This document shows positions 26,571 through 35,729 of a DNA stretch of 64,000 bases, piece by piece. The position numbers were made by a program, and so were the translations under genes. Every line of letters begins with the position of its first letter. Within the stretch, counting starts at the first letter, position 1. The DNA lies in the NCBI RefSeq assembly GCF_004337365.2, contig NZ_CP044016.1, forward strand, positions 2,542,001 through 2,606,000, in the 5' to 3' direction. This DNA is from Rhizosphaericola mali (GTDB lineage Bacteria > Bacteroidota > Bacteroidia > Chitinophagales > Chitinophagaceae). The notes beneath the pieces were generated by a model, which saw nothing but the letters and a program-made list of their open reading frames with translations, was not told the DNA's origin and did not search any database.

Positions 26571-26606
26571 ATTGCCTATAATATCCTAAGAAAGAAAAAA
26601 CATAGT

Positions 26607-28313
26607 ATGAGCGAAACTAAAATATCAGAAGAAGTAGAGTTAAATAGATATTCCAAAAGACTTACCCAAGATCCTACGCAGCCTGCTGCCCAAGCCATGC
26701 TCTATGGTATCGGCCTTACAGATGATGACATGAAAAAGGCACAAGTCGGTATTGCTAGTATGGGTTACGATGGTAACACCTGTAATATGCATTTGAATGA
26801 CTTAGCTCAATATGTCAAAAAAGGAACTTGGGAAAATGATTTAGTTGGACTTGTTTTTAATACTATTGGAGTAAGTGATGGTATGAGTAATGGTACAGAT
26901 GGTATGCATTATTCTTTAGTTAGCCGTGATGTTATTGCTGATAGTATCGAAACTATTTGCGGAGCGCAATACTATGATGCAATCATTGGTATTCCAGGTT
27001 GTGATAAAAATATGCCAGGTACCTTAATGGCTATGGGAAGATTAAATCGCCCATCAATTATGGTATATGGAGGTACGATTGCGCCGGGTTGTTTGGATGG
27101 TAAAGAATTGAATATCATTTCCGCTTTCGAAGCCTTGGGACAAAGAATCAAAGGAACGATCAATGATGAAGAATATAAAGAAATAATCAAACATAGTTGC
27201 CCAGGTGCAGGTGCTTGTGGTGGTATGTATACTGCAAATACAATGGCTTCAGTATCTGAAGCATTAGGAATGAGTTTACCTTATTCCTCTTCTAATCCAG
27301 CGGTTAGTGCTGCTAAAAAACAAGAATGTATTGACTCTGGAAAAGCCATAAAAATATTATTAGAAAAAAATATTTGCCCTAAAGACATCATGACTAGAGA
27401 AGCATTTGAAAATGCGATGACCGTTCTAGTTGTTTTAGGTGGAAGTACAAATGCGGTAATGCATCTAATCGCAATTGCACATAGTGTAGGCATCAAACTT
27501 ACCTTAGCAGATTTCCAAAAAGTAAGTGATAGAACACCGATGTTGGGAGATTTCAAACCAAGCGGCAAATACATGATGCAGGCATTATTTGGAATTGGTG
27601 GTATGCCTAGAGTGATGAAATATCTTTTGGATAAAGGCTTATTGAATGGTGATTGTCTTACTTGTACTGGTAAAACAATAGCTGAGAATTTGAAAGATAT
27701 CGAACCATTAGATTTCGAATCTCAAGATATTATTCTTCCTATAGAAAATCCTATTAAAGCAACAGGTCATTTGCAAATGCTATTTGGCAATCTTGCCTCA
27801 GAAGGTAGTGTTGCTAAAATCACAGGACACGAAGGCGTTTATTTCAAAGGAACCGCTAAAGTATTTGATGGTGAAATGCACTTAGTGGATGGCATTTCTA
27901 ATGGAAGAATACAAGCGGGTGACGTAGTTGTGATTAAAAATGTTGGCCCTGCTGGTGGTCCAGGAATGCCTGAAATGTTGAAGCCAACGTCTGCAATCAT
28001 GGGTGCAGGATTAGGATCTAGTGTTGCATTGATTACAGACGGTAGATTTAGTGGAGGTTCTCATGGATTTTTAGTTGGTCATATTTCTCCTGAAGCGATC
28101 AAGGGTGGTGTCATTGGCCTTGTAGAAGATGGCGATGAAATAGAAATCGATGCTGTTAAAAACAAGATCAATTTACTAGTAAGTGATGAAGTACTTGCTG
28201 AGAGAAGAAAGAACTATAAAAAACCAGAAATGAAATTTAAAAGTGGCGTTCTTTACAAATATGCCAAAACAGTTGCAAGTGCTTCTGATGGCTGTGTAAC
28301 CGATGCTTTTTAA
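26607..28313 (+). CDS. ilvD: Dihydroxy-acid dehydratase
   Basis: A 568-residue Fe-S enzyme that dehydrates the 2,3-dihydroxy acids to the 2-keto acids of valine and isoleucine. Cluster and active-site motifs: [27 protein letters not shown] and [19 protein letters not shown], each with a conserved Cys, and [18 protein letters not shown] near the C-terminus with the catalytic Ser. Full length, motifs intact. First gene of the attenuated ilv operon. Confidence 0.95.
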   Translation: MSETKISEEVELNRYSKRLTQDPTQPAAQAMLYGIGLTDDDMKKAQVGIASMGYDGNTCNMHLNDLAQYVKKGTWENDLVGLVFNTIGVSDGMSNGTDGMHYSLVSRDVIADSIETICGAQYYDAIIGIPGCDKNMPGTLMAMGRLNRPSIMVYGGTIAPGCLDGKELNIISAFEALGQRIKGTINDEEYKEIIKHSCPGAGACGGMYTANTMASVSEALGMSLPYSSSNPAVSAAKKQECIDSGKAIKILLEKNICPKDIMTREAFENAMTVLVVLGGSTNAVMHLIAIAHSVGIKLTLADFQKVSDRTPMLGDFKPSGKYMMQALFGIGGMPRVMKYLLDKGLLNGDCLTCTGKTIAENLKDIEPLDFESQDIILPIENPIKATGHLQMLFGNLASEGSVAKITGHEGVYFKGTAKVFDGEMHLVDGISNGRIQAGDVVVIKNVGPAGGPGMPEMLKPTSAIMGAGLGSSVALITDGRFSGGSHGFLVGHISPEAIKGGVIGLVEDGDEIEIDAVKNKINLLVSDEVLAERRKNYKKPEMKFKSGVLYKYAKTVASASDGCVTDAF

Positions 28314-28344
28314 TCCATATTTACAATTATTCAAACTATAAAAA

Positions 28345-30084
28345 ATGAGTACATTAGAAGCTACAAGTAAAGAAGCTACAGCTAAAGACAATACAAAATC
28401 TTTGACTGGTGCGGAAGTAGTATTAGAATGTCTGATTGCTGAAGGAGCCAATACAATATTTGGATATCCAGGTGGAGCGATAATGCCGATTTATGACGCT
28501 TTATATAGTTACCAAGACAAATTGAATCATATTTTAGTAAGACATGAGCAAGGTGGTATTCACGCTGCGCAAGGTTTTGCTAGAGTTACTGGCAAACCAG
28601 GTGTTGTATTTGCAACAAGTGGTCCTGGTGCGACTAACTTAGTTACGGGATTGGCAGATGCACAGATTGATAGTACGCCTTTAGTGTGTATTACAGGACA
28701 AGTATTTGCACAATTTTTAGGTACTGATGCGTTCCAAGAAACGGATGTTGTAAATATTACAACTCCAATTACCAAATGGAACTATCAAGTTACAGACGCT
28801 AAAGAAATACCTGAAGTATTAGCAAAGGCATTTTATATTGCTCAAACGGGTCGTCCAGGTCCGGTATTGGTGGATATCACTAAAAATGCACAATTCCAAA
28901 AGGTCGATTTTGAACCATACGAACATTGCAAACATATTCGCAGTTATCGTCCGAAACCTATCATCAGAAATGAATATATCCAAGCGGCAGCTGAATTAAT
29001 CAATGCGGCAAAGAAACCATTTGTAGTATTTGGTCAAGGGGTTATTTTGGGAAATGCTGAAAAGGAATTTCTTGCATTCTTAGATAAAACTGGAATTCCC
29101 GCGGCAGCCACAGCTCTTGGTCTGGGTGCTATTCCTACAGATCATCCACTATATGTGGGCATGTTAGGAATGCATGGCAATTATGCTCCTAATGTGATGA
29201 CGAATGAATGTGATCTACTTATTGCAGTTGGGATGCGTTTTGATGATCGTGTAACCGGTCGTTTGGATAAATATGCCAAACAAGCAAAAGTTATCCATTT
29301 AGACATTGATCCGGCTGAGATTGATAAAAATGTAACAGCAACCGTACCGGTTTGGGGGGATTGTAAAGAATCCTTACCATTACTTACTAAAGCGGTCGAA
29401 AAAAATAGTTTCCCTGAATGGTTAGAGGAATTCAGGAAACTAGAAAAAGAAGAAGTTAAGGAAGTCATTGAGCCTGAATTAAATCCAACTACGGATGAAA
29501 TGACTATGGGTGAAGTTGTGAAATATTTGAATGAATTAACGAATGGTGATGCAATCATAGTTACCGACGTAGGTCAACATCAAATGGTCGCTTGTCGTTA
29601 TGCAAAATTCAACAATAGCAAGAGCAATGTAACTTCTGGTGGTTTAGGCACGATGGGATTTGGTTTACCTGCGGCAATGGGTGCAAAAGTTGGACAGCCA
29701 GACAAAACTGTAGTTAGTATTTCTGGCGATGGTGGATTCCAAATGACTTTGCAAGAATTAGGAACTATTATGCAAAATAATATCGGTGTAAAAATTCTTA
29801 TTTTGAATAATCATTTCTTAGGAATGGTGCGTCAATGGCAAGAATTATTTATGGACAAACGCTATTCATTTACCAATATTGATAGTCCTGATTTTGTAGC
29901 ATTAGCAAATGCATATAAAATCCCCTCTAAAAAAATCGAACAACGTGCTGATTTAAAAGCAGGATTGAAAGAAATGATTGATCACGATGGCGCTTACTTA
30001 TTGGAAATTATAGTTGGTAAAGAAAATAACGTATTTCCAATGGTACCACAAGGTAGCAGTGTAAGCGAAATCAGACTAAAATAA
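28345..30084 (+). CDS. ilvB: Acetolactate synthase, large (catalytic) subunit
   Basis: A 579-residue ThDP enzyme that condenses two pyruvates, or pyruvate and 2-ketobutyrate. The catalytic Glu is E68 in RHEQGGIHAAQGFAR; SGPGATNLVTGLADAQ and GMRFDDRVTG belong to the FAD domain; SGDGGFQMTLQELGT with the following NN is the ThDP/Mg2+ motif. An anabolic rather than catabolic type because a regulatory subunit gene follows six bases later. Compare the ThDP enzyme at 53787-55505, which lacks a small subunit and stands in a sugar cluster. Confidence 0.95.
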   Translation: MSTLEATSKEATAKDNTKSLTGAEVVLECLIAEGANTIFGYPGGAIMPIYDALYSYQDKLNHILVRHEQGGIHAAQGFARVTGKPGVVFATSGPGATNLVTGLADAQIDSTPLVCITGQVFAQFLGTDAFQETDVVNITTPITKWNYQVTDAKEIPEVLAKAFYIAQTGRPGPVLVDITKNAQFQKVDFEPYEHCKHIRSYRPKPIIRNEYIQAAAELINAAKKPFVVFGQGVILGNAEKEFLAFLDKTGIPAAATALGLGAIPTDHPLYVGMLGMHGNYAPNVMTNECDLLIAVGMRFDDRVTGRLDKYAKQAKVIHLDIDPAEIDKNVTATVPVWGDCKESLPLLTKAVEKNSFPEWLEEFRKLEKEEVKEVIEPELNPTTDEMTMGEVVKYLNELTNGDAIIVTDVGQHQMVACRYAKFNNSKSNVTSGGLGTMGFGLPAAMGAKVGQPDKTVVSISGDGGFQMTLQELGTIMQNNIGVKILILNNHFLGMVRQWQELFMDKRYSFTNIDSPDFVALANAYKIPSKKIEQRADLKAGLKEMIDHDGAYLLEIIVGKENNVFPMVPQGSSVSEIRLK

Positions 30085-30089
30085 CGATC

Positions 30090-30686
30090 ATGATACTAGA
30101 CAAACAAGAATTTACATTTACCATATATACAGAAAACCAAGTTGGTTTACTGAGTAGGATTGCTATTATTTTTTCCCGTAGAAAAATTAATGTAGAAAGC
30201 TTAAACACTTCTCCTTCTGAGGTAGAAGGCATACATCGCTTTACAATAGTTATCCAAGAGTCCGAAGATGTTGTACGCAAATTAGCTAGACAACTTGAAA
30301 AGCAAATAGAAGTTCTTAAAGTATATTTTAATAAAAACGAAGAACTCATTTGGCAAGAATTAGCACTATTTAAAGTTCCGACTGATATCATTGCAGAGAA
30401 AGCCAAAGTGGAAAGATTGCTCAGAGAACATGGCGCAAATGCCGTAGTTATCAGAAGTGACTATACTGTATTTGAATCTGTCGGACACCGTGAAGACATT
30501 GACGCTTTGATGGAAAAACTAGCTCAATATGGCTTGATTGAATTTGTAAGAAGTGGTAGAGTTGCCATCATCAAAGCAAGCGAAGGATTCCACAAAAAAT
30601 TAACCGAATTCGAAGAAAGACAACCCTCTGAAGAAACTGAAGAAAATCAAGTATTAGATCAAAAAGGTGGAATTTTTTCCATGTAA
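30090..30686 (+). CDS. ilvN: Acetolactate synthase, small (regulatory) subunit
   Basis: A 198-residue protein with an N-terminal ACT domain (EFTFTIYTENQVGLLSRIAIIF, about 6-27, then SRRKINVESLNTSPSEVEGIHRFTIV), where valine binds in relatives, and a second ACT-like half (about 85-165) that contacts the catalytic subunit. It activates IlvB and confers feedback inhibition. The last 25 residues are acidic (ERQPSEETEENQVLDQKGGIF) and look unstructured. Starts 5 bases after the ilvB stop. Confidence 0.9.
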   Translation: MILDKQEFTFTIYTENQVGLLSRIAIIFSRRKINVESLNTSPSEVEGIHRFTIVIQESEDVVRKLARQLEKQIEVLKVYFNKNEELIWQELALFKVPTDIIAEKAKVERLLREHGANAVVIRSDYTVFESVGHREDIDALMEKLAQYGLIEFVRSGRVAIIKASEGFHKKLTEFEERQPSEETEENQVLDQKGGIFSM

Positions 30687-30733
30687 TATTTTTATAAAAA
30701 CTAAATTTCAAAATTTTTAATATTCAATAAACT

Positions 30734-31780
30734 ATGGCAAAATTAAAATTCGGCGAAGTTGAAGAAAACGTAGTAACTCGCGAAGAATTCCCATTAGCAA
30801 AGGCTCAAGAAGTACTTAAAGGTGAAACTGTAGCTGTTATTGGTTACGGCGTTCAGGGTCCTGGACAATCTTTAAACTTACGTGATAATGGTATCAATGT
30901 AATCATTGGCCAACGTAAAGATTCTCCTACTTGGGAAAAAGCAATCGCTGATGGTTGGGTACCAGGTGAAACTTTATTCGAAATCGAAGAAGCTGCTGAA
31001 AAAGCAACTATTATCCAATATTTATTAAGTGACGCAGCGCAAATCAAAGTTTGGCCTACAATTCAAAAGCATTTGACTCCAGGTAAAGCTTTGTATTTCT
31101 CTCATGGCTTCGGTATTACTTACAAAGAACAAACAGGTATCATCCCTCCTGCAGACGTGGATGTAATCTTAGTTGCTCCAAAAGGTTCTGGTACTTCATT
31201 GAGAAGAATGTTTGTACAAGGTCGCGGTTTGAATAGTTCTTATGCTATTTTCCAAGATGCAACTGGTAAAGCTAAAGATAGAGTTATCGCTTTAGGTATT
31301 GCAGTTGGTTCTGGTTATTTATTTGAAACTGATTTCAATCGTGAAGTTTCTTCTGATTTGACTGGTGAAAGAGGTTCTTTGATGGGTGCAATTCAAGGTC
31401 TTTTCGCAGCACAATACGATGTATTGAGAGCACATGGCCACACTCCTTCTGAAGCATTCAATGAAACTGTAGAAGAATTGACTCAATCATTGATGCCTTT
31501 AGTTGCTGAAAATGGTATGGATTGGATGTATGCAAACTGTTCTACTACAGCACAACGTGGTGCATTGGATTGGTGGAAACCATTCCGCGATGCAATCAAA
31601 CCTGTAGTTGAAAAATTGTATGATAGTGTAGTTACTGGTAAAGAAGCTGCTCGTTCTATCGATTTGAATAGTCAAGCAGACTATCGTCCAAAATTGGAAA
31701 AAGAATTGGAAGAATTACGTAATAGTGAAATGTGGCAAGCGGGTAAAACAGTACGTACTTTACGTCCAGAAAATAACTAA
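30734..31780 (+). CDS. ilvC: Ketol-acid reductoisomerase
   Basis: A 348-residue class I enzyme. VAVIGYGVQGPGQSLNLRDNG (about 32-52) is the NADPH site, with VQGPGQ where most relatives read SQGHA; a GQRKDS loop follows. YFSHGFGITY, APKGSG and the metal-binding DLTGERGSLMGAIQG and C-terminal ETVEELTQSLMPLVAENGMDWMYANCS are typical. It isomerises and reduces acetolactate or acetohydroxybutyrate. A strong terminator follows, so the two downstream genes need readthrough or an own promoter. Confidence 0.93.
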   Translation: MAKLKFGEVEENVVTREEFPLAKAQEVLKGETVAVIGYGVQGPGQSLNLRDNGINVIIGQRKDSPTWEKAIADGWVPGETLFEIEEAAEKATIIQYLLSDAAQIKVWPTIQKHLTPGKALYFSHGFGITYKEQTGIIPPADVDVILVAPKGSGTSLRRMFVQGRGLNSSYAIFQDATGKAKDRVIALGIAVGSGYLFETDFNREVSSDLTGERGSLMGAIQGLFAAQYDVLRAHGHTPSEAFNETVEELTQSLMPLVAENGMDWMYANCSTTAQRGALDWWKPFRDAIKPVVEKLYDSVVTGKEAARSIDLNSQADYRPKLEKELEELRNSEMWQAGKTVRTLRPENN

Positions 31781-31809
31781 TATAAATTAAGTTTATATTC
31801 TAATTTTAG

Positions 31810-31857
31810 AAAAACGAGGGTAAATATAGTATCTCGCTTTATTTACACTCGTTTTTT
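31810..31857 (+). terminator. Terminator after ilvC
   Basis: AAAACGAG (31811-31818) pairs with CTCGTTTT (31848-31855) and GTAAAT (31820-31825) with ATTTAC (31841-31846); six T close it (31852-31857). It ends eight bases before the next gene. Confidence 0.75.
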
Positions 31858-31864
31858 ATATTAT

Positions 31865-32434
31865 ATGATTTGCATGATACCGCAATCTTATTTACAAATA
31901 AAAGAGGCAACCGATATTTCAGGCTTTAATATGGCCTCCAATATAGATACTTGTTTTCTTTTAAGAAGTTTAGTCTGTAGTAAGCCAAATGCTCATTTTT
32001 TAGAATTAGGCACTGGTACTGGATTAGCTACAAGTTTTATTTTAGACGGAATGGATGCTAATTCATCCTTGATTTCCGTAGATAATGATCCAAAATACTT
32101 GCAAATTGCACAGCAATTTTTAAGTAATGACAAAAGATTAGAATTAGTAGAAATGGATGGAGGAGATTGGTTATTGCAAAATGAAACTAAGAATTTTGAT
32201 TTCATTTTTGCAGATACTTGGCATGGAAAATATTTGATGTTGGACAATGCATTGAATATGTTGAAAATTGGCGGATTTTATATCATCGATGATATGTTAC
32301 CGCAGCCAAATTGGCCGGAAGGTCATGATAAGAAAGCGAGTAAATTGACTACAATTTTAAAGAGTAAAAATAATTTTTCAATTGTGGAATTAAATTGGGC
32401 TTCAGGAATTATCATAGCAACTAGAAAATTTTGA
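31865..32434 (+). CDS. SAM-dependent O-methyltransferase-like protein
   Basis: A 189-residue class I methyltransferase with HFLELGTGTGLATSF (about 44-58) as the SAM motif, LISVDNDPKYLQIA as the acidic loop and FDFIFADTWHGKYLMLDNALNMLKIGGFYIIDDML as motifs II-III. The ADTWHGKY and DDML stretches are like the small O-methyltransferase (COG4122) group. Its link to the flanking ilvC and ilvA genes is unclear. A start at ATG 31874 would shorten it by three residues (MIPQSYL...). No signal peptide. Confidence 0.7.
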   Translation: MICMIPQSYLQIKEATDISGFNMASNIDTCFLLRSLVCSKPNAHFLELGTGTGLATSFILDGMDANSSLISVDNDPKYLQIAQQFLSNDKRLELVEMDGGDWLLQNETKNFDFIFADTWHGKYLMLDNALNMLKIGGFYIIDDMLPQPNWPEGHDKKASKLTTILKSKNNFSIVELNWASGIIIATRKF

Positions 32435-32492
32435 GATAAAAAACTATATATAGCAAATTAAATATTAAACAAATTATCCATCAACTATACAA

Positions 32493-33725
32493 ATGTCAGT
32501 CAATTTCGAAGCAGCGGCAAAAAGATTAGAAAATATAGTAACCCATACGCCACTACAATACAATAGAAACCTTTCAGAAAAATACAACTGTAAAGTTTAC
32601 CTAAAAAGGGAAGATCTTCAACTTGTTCGTTCCTATAAAATTAGAGGTGCGTACAATATGATGAGTAGTCTTCCAAAAGAAGAGTTAGACAAAGGAGTTA
32701 CCACTGCCAGTGCAGGTAATCACGCACAAGGTTTTGCTTTCAGTTGTCAAAAATTAAATATAAAAGGCATCGTTTTTATGCCTGCAATTACCCCCAAACA
32801 AAAAGTGAATCAAACTAAAATGTTTGGTGGTGAAAATATTGAGATCAAATTAATAGGAGATACTTTCGACGATTGTGCAGCGGCGGCTAAGGAATTTACA
32901 GAAAAAAATGGGATGACCTATATTCCTCCATTTGATGACTATAGAATCATCGAGGGACAAGGAACTATCGCAATAGAAATACTCGAAGATTTAAAAGAGA
33001 TTGATTATATCCTAATTCCTATAGGTGGCGGAGGTTGTGCATCGGGGATTAGTATGTATTTTAGAGAACATTCTCCTAATACAAAACTCATCGGACTTGA
33101 ACCAACTGGAGCACCTTCTATGACTGAGGCATTGAAAGCAGGTCAACCTGTTACAGTGGAACATATTGACAAATTTGTAGATGGCGCAGCTGTTCAGAGA
33201 ATTGGAGATATCACATTTAAAGAATGTAAAAAGAATTTGGATGAAGTAATGCTCATACCAGAAGGAGAAGTTTGTTCTGCCATTCTTTACATGTATAATA
33301 AAGATGCCATAGTTGCAGAACCCGCAGGTGCCTTATCCATTGCAGCGTTAGAAGAGGTTAAAGATCAAATAGTCGGCAAAACGGTTGTTTGTATAGTGAG
33401 TGGCGGAAATAATGACATTGACAGAATGCCCGAAATCAAGGAACGTTCTCTTCAATTTGAAGGATTAAAACATTATTTCTTGATTCGATTTGCACAAAGA
33501 CCTGGGGCTTTAAAAGAATTTGTTAGCATAGTATTAGGGCCAGACGATGATATTGCACGATTTGAATACATGAAAAAAACAAATAAGGAAGCAGGAATGG
33601 CACTTATCGGAATTGAGTTAAAAAATAAAGAAGACTACGCTCCCCTCCTTGAAAATTTGAAAAAATATAAAATCAATTATACGGAATTAAATAAGGACAA
33701 TGCGTTATTTGATTATTTAGTTTAA
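32493..33725 (+). CDS. ilvA: Threonine dehydratase (threonine ammonia-lyase), biosynthetic
   Basis: A 410-residue PLP enzyme that deaminates threonine to 2-ketobutyrate, the entry to isoleucine. The PLP lysine is K49 in RSYKIRGAYNM; TASAGNHAQGFAF and PIGGGGCASGISMYF bind the cofactor phosphate. The C-terminal ~85 residues (EGLKHYFLIRFAQRPGALKEFV onwards) form one ACT-like regulatory domain, as in the shorter ~400-residue form rather than the two-domain ~510-residue E. coli form. It should therefore be feedback-regulated. Confidence 0.92.
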   Translation: MSVNFEAAAKRLENIVTHTPLQYNRNLSEKYNCKVYLKREDLQLVRSYKIRGAYNMMSSLPKEELDKGVTTASAGNHAQGFAFSCQKLNIKGIVFMPAITPKQKVNQTKMFGGENIEIKLIGDTFDDCAAAAKEFTEKNGMTYIPPFDDYRIIEGQGTIAIEILEDLKEIDYILIPIGGGGCASGISMYFREHSPNTKLIGLEPTGAPSMTEALKAGQPVTVEHIDKFVDGAAVQRIGDITFKECKKNLDEVMLIPEGEVCSAILYMYNKDAIVAEPAGALSIAALEEVKDQIVGKTVVCIVSGGNNDIDRMPEIKERSLQFEGLKHYFLIRFAQRPGALKEFVSIVLGPDDDIARFEYMKKTNKEAGMALIGIELKNKEDYAPLLENLKKYKINYTELNKDNALFDYLV

Positions 33726-33777
33726 CATCCCTAATAAAAGTAATTTTCTATCTTGCAGCCAATTAGACGTTCATCTT

Positions 33778-34725
33778 ATGAAAATAGTCATAGCTGGTGC
33801 AGGAATATTCGGAACCGCGATAGCCAATGCGATTAAAAAAGAGCACAATATTGTTCTTTATTCGCGTAGTATGTCCATTGTTGAAGACATTAATAACAAT
33901 AGGAGAAATACAAAATATTTTCCCAATAAAATATTGAGCAAAAAAATATCTGCATCGAATGATTTACACACATTTGAAGATGCAGATATTTTGTTTTTAT
34001 GCGTGCCTTCTTATAGTATTCTTAGTCTATTTTCCACTATAAAAATCTCTAAAAATTGTTTAGTAATCAATGGAGCAAAAGGTTATGGAAATGAAAAAGA
34101 ATTAATTCCAGAGGCTCTTTCACATATTATCCCAAACGAAATTATTTCTTTTAAAGGCCCAAGTTTTGCAACGGAAATGATGTATGAATTACCAACATCT
34201 TTCACTGTTGGAACTCAATCACCAGAAAATTTTAAAACGGTACAAAATCTTTTTAGAAAAGGTTTAATTTTCCTAGATCATTCAGAAGACATTTTGGGAA
34301 TTGAACTCGTAAGTATTATCAAAAATATTTACGCAATTGTGATTGGTATAGTTGATGCAACGTATAATTCTGCAAATGTTCGTTTTTTGATATTTACCAA
34401 AGCGATGAAAGAAATCAAAATGATCATAGAGCATTTTGGGCATTCTAGTGATATACTATTCAATTATGCTGGTGTAGGCGATTTTGGATTGACTTCACTC
34501 AACGACCTAAGTCGAAATAGAACGCTAGGATTGTTAATTGGAAAGGGTTTTTTAAATGCAGAATTGGGAAATAGTGTGATTTTAGAAGGCGTCAGATCTG
34601 TAGAAAAATTGACGTCAATATTAGCATTTGCTGAAAATTTAAAAACTCCTTTACTTACTAATTTAAATGAATTACTACAATCAAAAATTAGCAATAAGGA
34701 GTTTTTAAAATTGATACTAAATTAG
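33778..34725 (+). CDS. gpsA: Glycerol-3-phosphate dehydrogenase, NAD(P)-dependent
   Basis: A 315-residue enzyme reducing dihydroxyacetone phosphate for phospholipid synthesis. IVIAGAGIFGTAIA at the N-terminus is the Rossmann loop, SFKGPSFATEMM holds the substrate site, SIIKNIYAIVIG carries the catalytic Lys, and NYAGVGDFGLTSLNDLSRNRTLG is the family's C-terminal signature (usual GDLxxTcxSxxSRN). The sequence is a little divergent (FGLTS, 315 instead of ~335 residues), so an unusual substrate cannot be excluded. Last plus-strand gene; it converges on the frameshifted epimerase gene. Confidence 0.85.
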   Translation: MKIVIAGAGIFGTAIANAIKKEHNIVLYSRSMSIVEDINNNRRNTKYFPNKILSKKISASNDLHTFEDADILFLCVPSYSILSLFSTIKISKNCLVINGAKGYGNEKELIPEALSHIIPNEIISFKGPSFATEMMYELPTSFTVGTQSPENFKTVQNLFRKGLIFLDHSEDILGIELVSIIKNIYAIVIGIVDATYNSANVRFLIFTKAMKEIKMIIEHFGHSSDILFNYAGVGDFGLTSLNDLSRNRTLGLLIGKGFLNAELGNSVILEGVRSVEKLTSILAFAENLKTPLLTNLNELLQSKISNKEFLKLILN

Positions 34726-34730
34726 TATCA
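34712..34730 (-). terminator. Terminator at the 3' end of the second polysaccharide locus
   Basis: TGATACTA (34712-34719) and TAGTATCA (34723-34730) form a perfect stem with a 3-base loop, overlapping the gpsA stop. On the minus strand AATTTT follows, so it most likely ends the transcript of the epimerase locus. Confidence 0.5.
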
Positions 34731-34738
34731 CCAAAATA

Positions 34739-35721
34739 TTAATGGCTCTCAAATACACCTTCTACTCCATCTAAAATACTTTTTATAGTCTTAGAAATCC
34801 CCTCACTCAAAGTGTAAGGTGATTGATAACCAGTAGCCAACATTTTAGAGGAATCAAATTGTGTAGTGGCACAAAATTTTTTAATTCGAACTGAACTTAT
34901 CGTTAATTTTTTACCAGTTACTTTTGCCAAAGCATCAAAACCAATCCCCCCAAATATCCTAATGCATAGGGAATTCTAATTGGACTCAATTTTTTACCAG
35001 TTGCAGTCTCTGCAACTTTTACTAATTCAATAGTTGATAAATCTGCTTTATCTATATAGTTATATAGATGATATCCTGTATAATTATCCTTTTCAATAGA
35101 AAACTTGATGAAACCCACAATATTTTGAACATAAGCCATGGATTTCTTGTTTTGACCACTACCAATCATCATGAACTTACCTGAAGCGATCTGATTTAAA
35201 AGATTGTATACATTTCCCCTATTTCTCGGACCAAAAACTACGGTAGGTCGTAAAATAAACAAGTTATTATTGTTTTTATCTTTCTCAAACCATTCTCTTA
35301 AAACTTCTTCTGCTTGATACTTTGTAATTCCATAATCATTGAATGGATCAACAGGATGCTCTTCATTCGGATTAACCTTATTTAAGCCGTAAACGGCAAC
35401 TGAACTTGTAAAAAAAATAGTTTTAATACCTTTCTCATCCATTACCTTTAAGATATTTTTAGTTCCTTGAACATTGACATCATAGTACAATGATTTAGGG
35501 CTAACATCATCTCTATGTTCGGCGGCAAGATTCACGATAATATCAGTTGGCTCAATAGCATTCCTTAATTCATCTATGTTGCATATATCAGCAATAGTGG
35601 TTAATTCAGGAAAAAAATGAGACATCTGTTTATCCACAATTTTTACTTGAAAGTTATCTTTCAAAACTTCTACGAGATTTGTTCCTATAAATCCTGAGCC
35701 TCCTATAACTGTGATTTTCAT
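34739..35721 (-). pseudogene. NAD-dependent epimerase/dehydratase, broken by a frameshift
   Basis: The first frame (35721-34918, 267 residues) is an extended short-chain reductase with VIGGSGFIGTNLVE at the N-terminus, SSVAVYG with the catalytic Ser and YGITKYQAEE with the YxxxK pair. It ends abruptly in LGGLVLMLWQK. One base off, the next frame continues the same protein: DALAKVTGKKL, then SSVRIKKFCATTQFDSSKML, and stops at 34739. These are the conserved end of this GalE-like family, whose usual form reads GGLVFDxLAK. One missing base between about 34936 and 34951 (a run of four A and a run of six C on the plus strand) restores about 327 residues. Last gene of the locus. Confidence 0.75.
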
Positions 35722-35729
35722 TATTACTA

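Noticed and set aside
26287-26606. Riboswitch or T-box before ilvD
   Set aside because: T-boxes are not expected in this phylum and no T-box sequence is visible; the leader peptide with terminator and antiterminator explains the region.
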